NCBI GenBank assembly: GCA_037577475.1
Contig: CM075194.1
Coordinates: 22,988,492-23,052,491 of the forward strand
Reading direction: 5' to 3'
DNA: 64,000 nucleotides
Source of the DNA: Chaunax sp. Z400
Taxonomy: Eukaryota > Chordata > Actinopteri > Lophiiformes > Chaunacidae
The position numbers were made by a program, and so were the translations under genes. This document shows positions 33,325 to 45,514 of the stretch, piece after piece. Numbering within the stretch: the stretch's first letter is position 1; each line of letters opens with the position of its first letter. The notes under the pieces were generated by a model. The model did no database searches, was not told the DNA's origin, and worked only from the letters and a program-made list of their open reading frames with translations.

Positions 33325-35094
33325 AAGAGTCAACATACTCTTTAAAGTGTGTGACGCTGCTGTCCGTCTCTGATCTACGGACTCCTCCTGTATATCTGGT
33401 GAGGCAGCCGGCTGTGTGAGTAAATGCCAGGCTCACATTCCCTATGCCCTTTTACAAACCCCTGTTGGGGCTGCTGTGTAGACGCCTGTGACACATAAGC
33501 AAGGACGTTGGAACCATTGGACCTCCAAATATAGGTGATGCACTGATTAGACTGAGCTATTAATGAGGCCAGCCCAAGGCTTTAATTTGAAATGTTTGGA
33601 GATATATACAGCTGTTAATCAAAGTGGACAGATTTATATATTCTCAAAGCATCTGTATTTTTATGACAATGAAAATGTGTTCATATAAAAGAGGCACAGC
33701 CCATTTCATGGATGCTCATTTCAATCATGAAGCCTCAATAAAATCCTTTAATGAAAAAAAAAAAATCCAGGAGTCATGAGGTGATTCATAGGCCCTTTCA
33801 AGGCACCAATATTTAGAGGTACTTAAATGAGTAGACTTCTGCATGAAGTCTGGCTATTGGTGATGCATGGGTCAGGGTTTTTAATACCTCCACCCATCAA
33901 CCTGTTGTGAGCCAATCTGAAAACCCAATGAGAGCTGTTCATGTTTCAAAAACACTGCTGCATTCAGCAGTCCTGATAAAACATAGCAAAATGATTTCTT
34001 GAACAAAAACAGAGGCAAGTATGACACCCTGTAGTGAAACACAAGTGAACTGCCCAGCATGCCTTTTTAATGCAAATCAGTGACACCTCTAACACGCCCA
34101 ACACAAGTGTACACACTGCTCACACATAGCGACTTGTGAAACGCTAAAAATATAAATTTAGATCCGACAGAGGAGCTTTCAGCTTCAACTCTCTCTCTGT
34201 CTACTTCAGGTACTGTAACCACTGGGGTGTGCAGAGATCGCTAGTTCTCTGATCTCGTCTAGCAGCGCATGTACGTGAATTCAAGCTTGTGCATCTTCCT
34301 CAGATGGAGTGTACACCAAGAGTTTATAGAGAAGATTTAAGCTTAAAGGGTGTAAACAGAGGTTAAGGTGAATGCCAACATTTAATCATGATTATGGACA
34401 TGTACAACAACACCATCATAACCTCACACTTCCCACTATTGTACAGACATTACAATGCTGTTTGCTGCTCCCTCGACAAGCCCAACCTCCTCCCTGTATG
34501 TGCTAAGCTTTTGGTATTGTTGCTTTTATTAATATTTATTGTTCAAGTACGTGTTTGCTGGGGGATCAGTTCTCCCAGTAGAATCTCCACTGCTGCTCAA
34601 ATTCTGTGAGAGCCAAATCAAACAGCAGAGTCTTTTATATAATGTATAACTATACAACTATTTTCTAAAAATGGAAAACAATGGAGAAAAAAGAAAAATA
34701 TGCACACACCCACACTGAGTGAAAGACAATCACAAGTCTTCATGCAGCTTCAGTTTCCATCCTGATGTAAACAAGCCGGTGCTTCAGCAGTATGATGAGT
34801 GGTAACGTATTAGACTGACTGAATGGGTGTTAAAAGAGAACAATGCATTAAATACACCCAATCAGTAATGTCACCTTAGAGCGTCAATGGTTATGGAATA
34901 AAATATAATGTTGTATTTTAGTTAAGCTGTCTCGACTGTACACATGTATATGTTCATATTAAATATCAAAGGCAGATTATGAGTCACACATCTTTATTCA
35001 CCCTTTAGCCATACAGAAAAATCATTTTTGTACAAATTAGTGGTTGTTGTCTTAGTGTTTACAAGTCAAAAAGTGTGGATGCTGATACAGAGAA
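33325..35094. other. Single-copy-looking non-coding DNA
   Basis: About 1.8 kb without recognised repeats. 33340-33740 has balanced composition and TAAT-type cores (gctattaatgagg, gctgttaatcaaag) and is a weak candidate for conserved regulatory DNA. No exon is supported. Confidence 0.3.
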
Positions 35095-35345
35095 CAATAA
35101 CAGTCAGTACCAGGTGTGACCACCTCCAGTGTTTATCACTACTTTACACCTCCTGAATGGATAAGACGTTAATCTGGACTTGTGGGATGACATGTCATTC
35201 TTCCTGCAGTGTTATGACAAGTTGTTCATGTGTTGCTGGAGCAGGATCTCTCCGCCTCACCCGGTGATCCAGAACATCCCACAGATGCTCTATTGGGTTG
35301 AGATCTGGTGACTATGCTGGCCAAGGAAGGACAGCGACATTGTTC
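35095..35345 (-). mobile_element. Tc1/mariner transposase C-terminal fragment
   Basis: The minus strand reads IEHLWDVLDHRVRRRDPAPA, then THEQLVITLQEE, a stop (where a Trp codon is usual), then HVIPQVQINVLSI. NPIEHLWD carries the catalytic Glu of the DDE triad in Tc1/mariner transposases. The rest of the enzyme is missing. The downstream phrase ccaggtgtgaccacc is shared with the ISRm11-like mariner group of fish, to which the 5' end at 43470 also belongs. Confidence 0.75.
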
Positions 35346-35359
35346 TTGGGGAGCCCATC

Positions 35360-35715
35360 ATTGGAGCAGCTGCCCTCAGATGCAGCGAGGGTCAAACAGA
35401 GGGTAACAACGGTGACTCTCAGTGAAGGTGGTGTCATTGGTGCTTTAGCTGTAAAAAAAAAAAAAAAGTTTCATAAAATAGTGGAATATTTCAAACACAG
35501 TTCTGCAAAAACAGCAAAGCTGAAAGTTCAGGAAGCCTCTCATGGTCAAGAAGAGGAGTCAGTTGTCGAGGATGGACCCACATGTTGGAAGTCAACTTTT
35601 GATCCACTGAGGGCAGAAGCAGAAGCACAATTAGCCATGCTAGCCTCAGCTGAATATGACAGGCTGGCATTAGAACCACTGATGAAGCCATGCAGGTATG
35701 GAGATATCCCTATCA
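35360..35715 (+). pseudogene. hAT-family transposase remnant, copy 2
   Basis: The frame reads VVEYFKHSSAKTAKLKVQ, then EESVVEDGPTCWKSTFD and LAMLASAEYDRLAL. It matches the copy at 4300-4680 (HFKHSPANTAELKV, DGHTCWNST, LAMLTSAE). The conserved RWNST segment has become CWKST and the piece between it and PLRAEA is deleted. A 15-A run at about 35453-35467 interrupts the frame upstream. Both ends are missing. Confidence 0.65.
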
Positions 35716-36889
35716 TCTGACTAATATAATTAATATAATTATTTGTGACAAACACTCCCTGAGATTTTTTACTGAGACCATTCTACGTCTAATTAAGAAA
35801 TCATTAAGACTAAATGAGATGTTATTAAGAAAAACATCCTGATCCCTATAACCAATTTATCATGCATGTATTGATTTCAGCAACACATACATTGTTTCAG
35901 CTCCACCTTCAAGTACAAGTAAACACTAGTATTTTAAACTTGTGATTAATCACAGTTGATTATTGTGATTAACTCAATTAATTTCTTAATCGAATTAATC
36001 AAGCAATCAATCAATATATTTCTATATGCATATCTTCTGTACAAAACACATACTGTCCACTGATGTGTTAGGAGTAGCATTTTGCGGTGCACCTGGTGCA
36101 GTGTATGTGAGCCACCTGCTTAACATTCTTGTCAAGACTTGTGTCACTGTGCTGCAGCGTCGGCCTCGCTCAAGCTTCTCTTCACAGGACTACCACTGTA
36201 GTGTATCGATGCCAATATCCCACTATTCCACTGTGCTACTGACTTAAAAGCTGTGGACTCTACACTCACCCATTGTTACTCCCAACATGAAGCTATTGCT
36301 GTGTGTGTTCACTATCTGCACAGCAACACAGGCAAGGGTGTCACACTTTCACATGTGTGTAAAGATGCATAGAGAAAGCAGCTTTAACAATCAATCCTCT
36401 GTTACTCTTTCACTCCGTCACACACATACACACACTTGCCACCTTGTCCCAGTGTCCTTCAGACAGCACCAGTGTAACCTGCTCCCCTCCCCTGGGCCCG
36501 GCCCAGTGAAGCTGCTCCACACAGAGAGGCAGAGACAATCACCATGAAATGACTGTGTCACTATCTCCGCTGCTGGGCCACAGTCAGACGCTCAGCTCAA
36601 TCATACAGCAGCATGACAATCACTGGCAATAAAGATCAACGAACTTGACTCCATTATACAAACCGTTCACACCACCCAGCTCTCAAAATGTTACCGTGAA
36701 AGGTAAAACAAAACATAGATCTCATTTTGTAAGTTTGGACATTGTCTTTATCGTCTGTTACAACATTGTGTTACTCAAAAGGTGGCTGAGATCTCAGACC
36801 ACATATTGTTGTTGGCATCAGAAACACAAGCAGCTAAAAAGTTAGTCTGTAGGCCTCTTTACTTTGACTCTTAGCTATTAGTTATTGCA
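35716..36889. other. Non-coding stretch, nothing recognised
   Basis: AT-rich with clustered attaatc words at 35930-36020. No exon or named repeat. Confidence 0.4.
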
Positions 36890-37300
36890 TATTGTCAATA
36901 AATGCTGCTCTGTCATGTGCTCAAATATTTCACTTGCAACCAGTGGTGATGTCATAGTATTATATTTTCAGATTATTATTATTAGTGATGCATTAATATG
37001 TAAGTAGCCATATCTTCACAGCGCTGTGTCAGCGATGGAGAAAAGTCTGGCTGGACCCATGATCGTTTTGATAGAAGGGAAAAATGCTCTGTCTCGTTTG
37101 TCTTTCTTTAAACCAATCACAGGAGTCTTGGCCGGAGCTAAGCCCAGGATGCAGCTTGTTTTGGTGCAACGTTTGCATTTGGGGAGGCAAACTCTGGATA
37201 ACATGGTAACTCAACACAGGCAGCTATTTTTACTAGTTCATATACTGTTGGGTAGTTATTACTCAACAATGTTTAATTTTAAAAAAAGGTTTTCCCTTTA
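36890..37300 (+). repeat. Dispersed repeat, 'aaaaatgctctgtctcg' type
   Basis: gatgcattaatatgtaagta, cgttttgatagaagggaaaa, atgctctgtctcgtttgt, ttaaaccaatcacagga and ggagctaagcccaggatgc follow the order of a non-coding repeat I associate with perciform genomes. Open frames on both strands (37016-37301) result from its composition. Class unknown. Confidence 0.45.
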
Positions 37301-37319
37301 AAATATTAATCTGGAAAGT

Positions 37320-37420
37320 AACTAGTGACCGAGATATAAGCAGTGGAGTAAAAAGTACATCCCATTAAATGTAATGGAGGAGTGTAAAGTTGCAGTATGT
37401 TAGTGTTGTCGTGAACTTCA
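37320..37420 (+). repeat. Fragment of the window-start repeat family
   Basis: agtaactagtgaccgagat, gtggagtaaaaagtacat and gtaatggaggagtgtaaagt resemble the upstream and early part of the family at 1-175 (gtagtggagaggaagtataa). Confidence 0.45.
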
Positions 37421-38119
37421 GTGTTTTTTTCTATATGTTTACATCTATACACAGAGTGTTTTTAAATATAGCACGTAATAAATATTTGACACCAGAACAG
37501 TGTGATCCTGTGACATCATCAGGCTAACTGAGGCATCTGAGTCATCGGCTTGTGCACATTGAATAAATAATGGCGAACATGAACCCTGTGACATCAGTCA
37601 AGCCTCCACCGAAGAGAAAAGATCTGTGAGAAAACGGAGACACAACTCAAAGTAACACGGGAAATAAACAGAAATGTTATATTTCATCATGTTTTCTAGA
37701 CTCTTTCCTACTGGTTGAGGTTCGAGTGGCGCTCTTTTAATCATTGTGTGCACTTCTTCTCCAGGCATCTCGATGAACTCCTGATTTTATAACAGCAGTG
37801 AATAAAAACGCACATTAAGAGAGAATTATCAAGCTCACAAAATATGGACCCACATTTAACTCACTGCCCCTGAGTTAAATATTAAATAGTAACTCTTATC
37901 AGTTATATATCATGTCTCATTATGTATACCTGGATGTGGTTCTACTGTTTTACAACCTGTGTGATCATCTCACTACTTAAACTGGGCCACAGAGGTACAA
38001 CACTATCATAATAGAAAGACTAAAATTATGAAAACAAGACACAAGTTGCAATAAATGGGACGCATTCTTTCGTTTTTCTCTGCTCAGTCTTAGGTGACGT
38101 TATCAGTGACATTTGAATT
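37421..38119. other. Non-coding stretch, nothing recognised
   Basis: AT-rich DNA without a recognised feature. Confidence 0.4.
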
Positions 38120-38660
38120 CTAAGAAATGCTCTTTTTGCAAACAATTGACCGGATGGATGCCTGTCAAACACCCCTATTTTATGACCTTTTGCCTGTTGA
38201 AGAACCAAACTATGGCAGAGCTAACCTGCTCCCAATAGTTCCTCTAAGGCTGCTGGAGAAAGAACTTACTCATCCAAAAGGATTGACTGTATACTTGCCT
38301 AGAGCTGCAATTAAAAAAGAGCATTTTCCCCTGGATGGTTTAAGAAGGATTGGGTTATGAGGAAGAGTGACATTTTAAGCCAGCTAAGGATTTTTAAAAG
38401 TGTCTGTTTTCTCGGCATACAACGAGGTCTATCACTGCCTGAACTGAAGCCTGTTGAGAGGTGAACTTCAACTGAACCCGTAGATTTCCATTGTCTTACA
38501 CAGCAAAGGTTAAGAGCCCTTCTCGCCAAACTGGAGGCATCATCTGATTTAAAGATAGACTTTCTAATAACCCCAACCCTTTTCTACAGATTTCACGTTG
38601 TACCTGGTCTTGTTTCAAGTAAAAGGGTCAATAATGCAGTAAAGGACCAGACCTGTGCTT
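38120..38660 (+). other. Coding-like stretch of unknown origin
   Basis: An open frame at 38127-38360 reads QTIDRMDACQTPLFYDLL, then VPLRLLEKELTHPKGLTVYL, with protein-like amino-acid use and no low complexity. No splice sites clearly delimit it and the sequence beyond is broken by stops. It may be a fragment of a transposon ORF I do not recognise. Confidence 0.2.
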
Positions 38661-39059
38661 TCAAATAGTCCAAGATGTAAGAAAAAAAAGAGGTATCAAA
38701 ATGGAATACCCTCAGCATCACAGCCTGTTATATCTTTTTTTCTGTGTATGTTGATGGAAGAGAGCCGTCTGGAATATGTCGAGGACACCAGAAGGTGCCC
38801 AAGAGTCAAACATGTCGACATACAGGAGGACAGGACAACAGGCATCAGAAGAGAAAAGGATGAGCGAGATGAAAGATGAGAGAGAGGGGAAGCTGCTAAT
38901 TCTGTGGCCGGGCAGGCAGGCGTGGAGGAAGGGATTTGGACTGAGCTCTGGTCCAGATCCCTGCCTGTTAGACTGACACAGCAACAACCCTGCCACCAGC
39001 CTAATCCTCCAAATCACCCCTCCACCACGGGAGCAGAGACAAGCCAGGAATGCAGGAGA
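38661..39059. other. Non-coding stretch
   Basis: Purine-leaning sequence. Overlapping ORFs on both strands share no recognisable family. Confidence 0.4.
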
Positions 39060-39560
39060 AGATTGTGCAGGGAATCAAATACTGGGTGAGGGAAGGGTGG
39101 AAAGTAGGGAGGACGAACAGATGGATTGAGAGATAAGGAGGACAGAGAGAAGGTGGAAGTGAAAGAAAGACAAAGGATGGACAGATGAGAGCTGAGCAGT
39201 GGATCAAGAGGAGAGATGACAAAGGAGAAGCAAGGGAACAGTGAAGGAATAAAGCGAGGAAAGGGGTGACAACAGAGGGACAAATTGGCTGAGAAGAAGT
39301 GAAGACAGTGATGGGCAGAGTGCAGAAACAGACGAGAGGAGGAGACTGAGCGAGAAAGAGGGCGAGAGAATGAGAGAAAGAAAGAGAGAGAGAGAGAGAG
39401 AGGGGTGGTGGTGCTTTGTGTTGCGGCTCCATCCAACAGCGAGTCTCGCTGGCACTAATGAGTGTGGCTGCTCTCTGGAGTGTGTGTGCAGAGAGGGAGG
39501 GAGTGTGTGTGCAGAGAGGGAGGGAGTGTGTGTGAAGATGCTGCGAGGGTGGGGCGGCGC
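39060..39560. repeat. Purine-rich (GA) tract
   Basis: About 350 bases on the plus strand are dominated by A and G, ending in a (ga)n run at about 39373-39400. Two copies of gagagagggagggagtgtgt lie at 39490-39532. The long serine/leucine ORFs on the minus strand are artefacts of composition. Confidence 0.85.
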
Positions 39561-41550
39561 TGAGGGGGGAGGGATTAGTATGATTGAATACCCCCCCTCC
39601 CTCTTTCATCTGCTATCTGCCAGGGTCAGTGAACATACAGAGCACTTCCAAACCCGCCGCATCACCACCGGCCCCAAAGCTACCCCTTCTCCTCCCCCAT
39701 CTCTCCCTATCTTTCTCCCCGCAAAACATGCACCACCTCTGGGCACTCCATACAAGGCTAGCCTCGCTGCCAACATCCACAGAGCTGAGGGTTGTGGCCT
39801 TAAGTAACCTCCCTCTCTGTCCTTTCACCACCTCCTGAGGAAAAAAAACAACTCAATGTTCTCCTCACCCACCATCCATCGCTCCCTTCCAATCCTCCCT
39901 CCTTCCTCCCAGAGGCTCTCCTCCTAAAACCAGGTCTGTCATTGATTGTTAAAGGGTGTGAAAGGGCAATCAATAAGACTTTCCTGGTGCAGGGAAACTA
40001 TATAGAGCCTGCATGAAGGAGCAGGAGGGTTTAAGTTGGTTACGGGGCTTAAGGAGGTGCAGAGTGGCCATTTATGTGCATGGGCACAATGAAAAGAAAG
40101 GAGAGAAGATGAAGGAAGAAATGCTGTGTTGTAGAATAATATCCAGTACGACTCTCTATACATACAGTCACACAGACACTCTCTCCCTCCCGCCCCCGAC
40201 GAAGACCCTCTTTAAAAATTCATTCAGTCAATAATGACCCTTCGCCCTCCCAGTCTCTCCTAGGAGCTAGCATAGCTGCCTCCTCCCACACAGCCTCTCT
40301 TATTCTCTTTCTCCTTCACTCTCTCCATCCCTCCCTCTTCCAGAGCCACACATAACACACACACACTCTCAAATTCTCTCGCACACTCCACCTCCTCCAG
40401 TCCGAGGAAACCCACACTTTCGACTGCGCTGTAGCATCGTTATTAGCTATGCTACACTTGGATCAGACCACCGGCGTGCTGCAGTCACATATTTCATTAT
40501 TAACGATGGTTGTATTTTCTCGTCAGGCAGATTCTGAAGTCGTTTTCCTTCAAACGACAGATGTGAGGAGTCACCTTGTGACTTCACCAGTGGCTCAAAA
40601 AATTAGCAGTGCTATCTGGTGGCAAGGCTAGCAGAGATAAGCGTCATGCTACACAGATCGTTGGACTTCGATCCAGTCGGCCATGTTGTCTCCCCTCCTC
40701 TGAAATGGCTCCCATTTATCTGATTACTCATGCCGCTGCATCACGCATCTTGGACCAGAAAAACACCCATTAAAATATATATTTCTCAAAATTGGAGAGG
40801 CCCCAAGACCTGGCTGAGAAACAACAAATTGGATATAGTCAGAATCTGGGCCGAGAGCCAAGCTTTCCCTTCATATCAGCGTGTCATTGAGTTATTTTGT
40901 GTTGGTGCCATGTTTGAACTTCATTTGGTGGTTATGCAGACCAGAACTTCTGATGTTGCTTCCTCATTTAAATTTTAAAAAATGGATTTTTAATTGATTT
41001 AGCAAAGATTACACTCAAATTAAGCAGAAACTAAATCTGAACTTCTTACATAAAATCACTGTATTCATGTGGGATTTGAGCTTGATGGTCTCAACCTTAA
41101 AAAAATATTAAAGTCAAGAAACTTTTTACTTCCAGAACTTTCTGACACATCTATCAGTATATAAATGTAGAAGTTTACAAGATATATGACCTGGTAAGAG
41201 AGTCTAGTTGTTGAACGGTTAAATAAGAACGTCCAGATATAAAACCACAACAATACATTTTAAAGAAAGATCCAAACTGAGTTCTTCTTTCAAACTGGTA
41301 GATTGTTAGGAAATGTTGCCTGTAGTGTGGTTAATGTAGGAGTGTTGGTGCTGGTTGGTCATTAGTTAATAGCTTCAGTGTATATACTATATTTACTGTC
41401 TCCTGTTGTCCATAGAAATGCTGCTCTGCAGAGGTTGCAGGTTGCCTTAGGCCTGCTGTATCCTAGCTAATGGCTCCTGTTAACTGCTGCAGCTCCTTCC
41501 TAACAAAACTGCAGAATCCCCATATAATGGTCAGTAGTTTATTGCACAAG
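39561..41550. other. Non-coding stretch, nothing recognised
   Basis: About 2 kb. 39580-39940 and 40180-40400 are pyrimidine-rich. No exon or named repeat is supported. Confidence 0.4.
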
Positions 41551-41552
41551 TC

Positions 41553-41584
<32 letters not shown>

Positions 41585-41689
41585 AATAATAATAATACAA
41601 ATCTGAGATTCTATTCAGTCTACAGCCAGTCTTAAAAATTTTCATTCCAATAATAAATTGTAGTTAAAAAAAAAAAAAAAAAAAAAAAA
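41551..41689. repeat. (CAA)n(TAA)n microsatellite and poly(A)24
   Basis: (caa)n with a (taa)n end at 41551-41597, then 24 consecutive As at 41666-41689. Confidence 0.95.
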
Positions 41690-42029
41690 CAGAACAGGTC
41701 AGTCTTCCTGGAATCTCCTCGGCTTTTTTGATACCCGCTAAATTTACTCGACATGCTGGGGGCCTCCACATCTTTTTTCTCCACAGAGTCAGGTCAGGTA
41801 GGGGCAGGATGGTGGTCATTGTAGTTCTCTAGGCTCAGCTCCACCAGTAACCATTGTTGTGTTGGGTTGGCCACATTTTAAGTGGTTATAATAGTTTTTG
41901 ATTTATGATTTATGCTTTCCTGAAAAAAAAAAGCATCATGTCCAAAGTTAAAACAGGTAAACATGCATTACCTTCATATTATCTTCATATTTGGTTTTGC
42001 TTCATTTCTTTGAAATAATAATATTAATA
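41690..42029. other. Non-coding stretch
   Basis: Nothing recognised. The adjacent poly(A) could be a retroposon tail, but no source body is identified. Confidence 0.35.
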
Positions 42030-42440
42030 TTAACATAAGTTAAGTCAATTTATTTGTTGCCCAAAGTGCTGAACAAAATGTAGCAAAAACCAGGAGGACA
42101 AGTTAAAACAAATTCAAGCAAAACAAAAACAGTTAAGGCATGAAAACAAAAAATAACCACAAGAACCAATAAAAAAACAGCTGAGCCAAAAGAAGAGAAT
42201 TAGACAAAATAAGAGTGAAAAAGATTGTATGAGAGTCCACAGGGTTAGTCATGAATACTGTACAAAAAAGAAATCGGGCCTAAAAAATTGGGTCTAAACC
42301 AGAAAAGCCAGTGAAAAAAGATGTTTTTTTTTGTTTTTTTAACATTGATGGAGACGTTAATGAGCTGATCTGTAGGGGAGATCATTCCAAAGTTTAGCTG
42401 CTGCCTTAGAAAACGCTCAGTCAGCCCCAAGTGCTAGTCT
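42030..42440 (-). mobile_element. Retroposon 3' region, inverted, degraded
   Basis: The minus strand contains gctgactgagcgttttct, gcagctaaactttggaatga, then A/C-poor spacer and a terminal cagcactttgggcaacaaat plus aaattgacttaactta. This resembles the 3' portion of a dispersed teleost retroelement ending in a (cttaa/cttga)-like tail. No coding sequence remains. Confidence 0.45.
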
Positions 42441-42460
42441 TGATCTAGGCATAATAAAAA

Positions 42461-42527
42461 TGATAATAATAATAATAATAATAATAATGATAATAATAAT
42501 AATGATAATAATAATAATAATAATAAT
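42461..42527. repeat. (AAT)n microsatellite
   Basis: About 65 bases of aat repeat with a few atg interruptions. Confidence 0.97.
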
Positions 42528-43465
42528 TTCACTTTTTGCAACCATATTCTCCATAACATTTTTATAGTCATCTCTAATTTTCTGAAGTACTTTATTTATT
42601 TATTTACTTTTATTTTAGTATTTTTATTTATTTATTTTTAATCCTTTGGCATGTGGTTTGACACAAAGCCTTCTACAAGCACTAAATCCACACTGAGCCA
42701 AAAAAGCATGTGGGAACGCTGACCTAAAACATTGCATTCACCTTTGACTCCACCTGTGTCTGCTCCCATTATCACCCATTACCACCATTCATGACTCAAA
42801 GAGGAGGTCCCTGGTGGTACCCAGTTCCCTATGCGCTCAGCATGGCACCGCTCCTCCTCTCTATCCCTCGCTCCCTCCATTCATCCATCATGGGTAGGCT
42901 GCTAAATGGAGCGGAGCGCCTCACCTCTGACCCCTTTCAATGAGCCATGAGGTTTTCCAGCGGTGCAACGCTCTCATGGTCCCGAGAGGAGCGATTTGGA
43001 ACGACCCACTCGCATCGGTAATGTCCCATAGCATTCAGGATGCATTAAGCCTGTGGATATTTCACCCTCCTAGACCTCTCTCTCTTCCCCTCTACCTCTA
43101 GATATCATTTTCTCTCTGCATCCATTCGTTCTCTGACACCATTTTGGTGCACGGTAACGTGGGCTGAATTAGGAAGACGGATTCGGTAACAATGATTCCA
43201 AACTCGTTTGTCGTATCTCAAAATACAAGCCATCCAAAAACTGACAGCAGAGACATATAATGATATTAACATGGCAGATATAATTTATTTTATCTATCTA
43301 TCAATTTATCACTTTCTTTCCAACAAAGGCTGGAGTTGTCAAATGTTTTCTCTCATTTTTCAAAAGTTGAAGAAAAGTTTGAAGAATCTATATTTTATGC
43401 AAACAATTAAGTTATTTCTGTCATCAGATTTGTTTAAAAAAGTGTATTATTGCTCACCTATCCTT
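42528..43465. other. Non-coding stretch with candidate conserved block
   Basis: 42840-43195 is repeat-free and moderately GC-rich. The remainder is AT-rich. No exon is supported. Confidence 0.3.
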
Positions 43466-43735
43466 TACATCCATCCAGGTGGCAGGTGTGGCATATCAAC
43501 ATGAGGATTGGACATGATTATTACACTTGTGTACTTTAGAGTGGTCACAATAAAAGACCACTCTAAAATGTGCAGTTTTATTCCACAATACAACACAATA
43601 CAATGTCGTCACTTTTGAGGCTTCAGGAATGTCCACTAGAGCTGTGGCCCTGAACTGAATGTTCATTTTACTACTGCAAACATCTCTAATGCTGTTTCAG
43701 AGAATTTGGCAATAAAGCATGTAAACCATAAAAAC
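43466..43735 (+). mobile_element. ISRm11-like mariner 5' end
   Basis: gcaggtgtggcatatcaac, catgattattacacttgtg, gtcacaataaaagaccactc, then caggaatgtccactagagct, ctgaactgaatgttcat and tttcagagaatttggcaa are successive phrases of the 5' end of an ISRm11-like Tc1/mariner element of fish, from terminal region into transposase. The copy stops at about 43710. Positions 43549-43581 form a perfect 12-bp inverted repeat (tttagagtggtc/gaccactctaaa) around a 9-base spacer. Confidence 0.7.
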
Positions 43736-44094
43736 CCTATTATTTATTTTCCACTTTTTATGTTTTTCCTTAGGATTTGATTATTTTGTGAAGCTGGAGG
43801 AAATCAGAGGGAAAGCCAGGAACATTTTCTCCATAAAAATATGATCCAGTTTCACCAAAAAAGTGAATAAAATGATAACTTTGTGTTTCTATAGAGTAAC
43901 CAGTGAGGCCTGGCCTCCACTAAACTAATGAATCCTTACATTTGAAATCAGTCTGTTCAACCTTAAACCATTTACAAAGAAGGATTGGATCTAAAATACT
44001 ATGATTCTCATAAACTACAGTTAAAATTGATTATAATAAATTTACCTGTGGGAACTTTATTTGAACATTTCACTAATATATTCTATTCACAACA
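43736..44094. other. Non-coding stretch
   Basis: AT-rich, nothing recognised. Confidence 0.4.
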
Positions 44095-44446
44095 AGAAGG
44101 TTCTGGGTTCAAATCCACCTGAGGACCTGGGACTTTTCTGTGAGGAGTTTGCATGTTCTCCTCATGTCTGCATGTGTTCCCTCCGGGTTCTTCAGCTTCC
44201 TCCCACCACCAAAAACATGTAATATAGATGAATTGGTGAGTCTAAATTGACCGTAGGTGTGAATGTGAGTGAGAATGGTTGTTTGTCTTTCTATGTGGTC
44301 CTGTGATGAACTGGTGACTTGTCCAGGGTGAACCCCGCTTCTCGCCCAAAGTCAGCTGGGATAGGCTCCAGCCCCCCCCGACCCTACGCAGGATAAGCTG
44401 TTACAGAAAGTGAATGAATGAATGAATGAATGAATGAGTGAATGAG
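44095..44446 (+). mobile_element. V-SINE-type SINE (DANA/HE1-like core)
   Basis: gggttcaaatccacct is a B-box-like segment. The central domain follows with gaggagtttgcatgttctcc, gtgttccctccgggttctt and cttcctcccaccaccaaaaa, then tctaaattgaccgtaggtg, gtgatgaactggtgac, gtcagctgggataggctcc and a (tgaa)n tail at 44410-44446. This central block defines the V-SINE superfamily, which includes zebrafish DANA. The A-box half of the tRNA head is not clear, so the copy is 5'-truncated or decayed. Confidence 0.75.
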
Positions 44447-45220
44447 TATCTTCTTATATACAGAAAAAAAATGCAACTGTAAAAAAACAACAAACAGATC
44501 AGAGGAACCTGTAACAAGATAACGACAGTGGCTCAAAAATATAAAGCTGAATTATTATTATTTCTAATTGAATCTGATACAAACCAAGTAAATTAAAATC
44601 ATTGATTATCACTAATTGTGATTAGGACACATGACATCACCATCTATATATTGTCTGGTATTTACACAGTGTATTCAGCAATGGTTAAATCTGACAGTTG
44701 CTCATTAAACTTCTTTGCTTCTGTACTGAAACACAGAGAGTAAAACTTTTAACATCTGTATTCTGTTTGTTTCATGCTGACTTTTCCATGTTTGTTTGTG
44801 TCCACTACCAGCAAACTGGATGATCTTTCTCCTTCAGCTTATTTTTCCATTACCCAGAACCACCAGCGTTTTTCTGTCTACCCTCCCTTGAATACTTACC
44901 CCGTCTACCACCTGTCCATACCATCAACCTGTCCTCCTCCTCCACCATTTCTCCTGCCACCAATCCATCTGCTTGTCTTCCTCCATCCATCAATGCATTT
45001 ATTCCTCCCCTATGCCTCGAGCACTTCCGCACTCCCACGTCCATTATTTCATAATTTACTTCCTCTTTCCCTCAACCCATTCAACCCCTCCATTTATCTA
45101 TGCTATCCTCCTTCCATTCCTCATTTTACCGATCCATGCTTTCCTCTTGTCACGTCTGTCCAGCTTCAATATGACATTCAAACCCCTCCGACCCTGAGAT
45201 AAAGTCACTTTAGTCGGTGG
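44447..45220. other. Non-coding stretch, partly pyrimidine-rich
   Basis: 44820-45190 is C/T-rich, which makes the 142-codon ORF (44774-45202) proline/serine/leucine-rich and not credible as a gene. Confidence 0.4.
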
Positions 45221-45224
45221 TGGT

Positions 45225-45500
45225 GGTGAGAACTCGTCTATTGACTTAAGAAATAGCTCAACATTTTACTAAAAATGGTTATCTGCTTTTTGTTCCTTGA
45301 TAGTGGGATGAGATGGTCGATATCAGCCTTTCATCAAGTACAGAGCATTACTCAGGACATGATTAACCTAGCTTAGCATAAAGGCTGAAAGCAGGGGGAA
45401 CAGCTAGCCTGACTCTATCCAAAGAGAAAAATATGCTTTTAAACATCTCTAAAGGTCCCAAATCAACAATGTTAGATGGTAACAAACAACACAATATGGT
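45225..45500 (+). repeat. Dispersed repeat, 'gcttagcataaaggctg' type
   Basis: atagctcaacattttact, ttgatagtgggatgagatgg, acctagcttagcataaagg, gggggaacagctagcctg and actctatccaaag follow the order of one of the commonest non-coding repeats in perciform fish. There is no coding capacity. Confidence 0.6.
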
Positions 45501-45514
45501 GTGTATGGTAACAT

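Noticed and set aside
39001..39609. 202-codon minus-strand ORF with apparent hydrophobic stretches
   Set aside because: It translates the complement of a purine-rich tract, with overlapping open frames, and has no recognisable motif.
44774..45202. 142-codon plus-strand ORF
   Set aside because: Proline, serine and leucine bias follows from a pyrimidine-rich stretch. No domain or exon signals are present.
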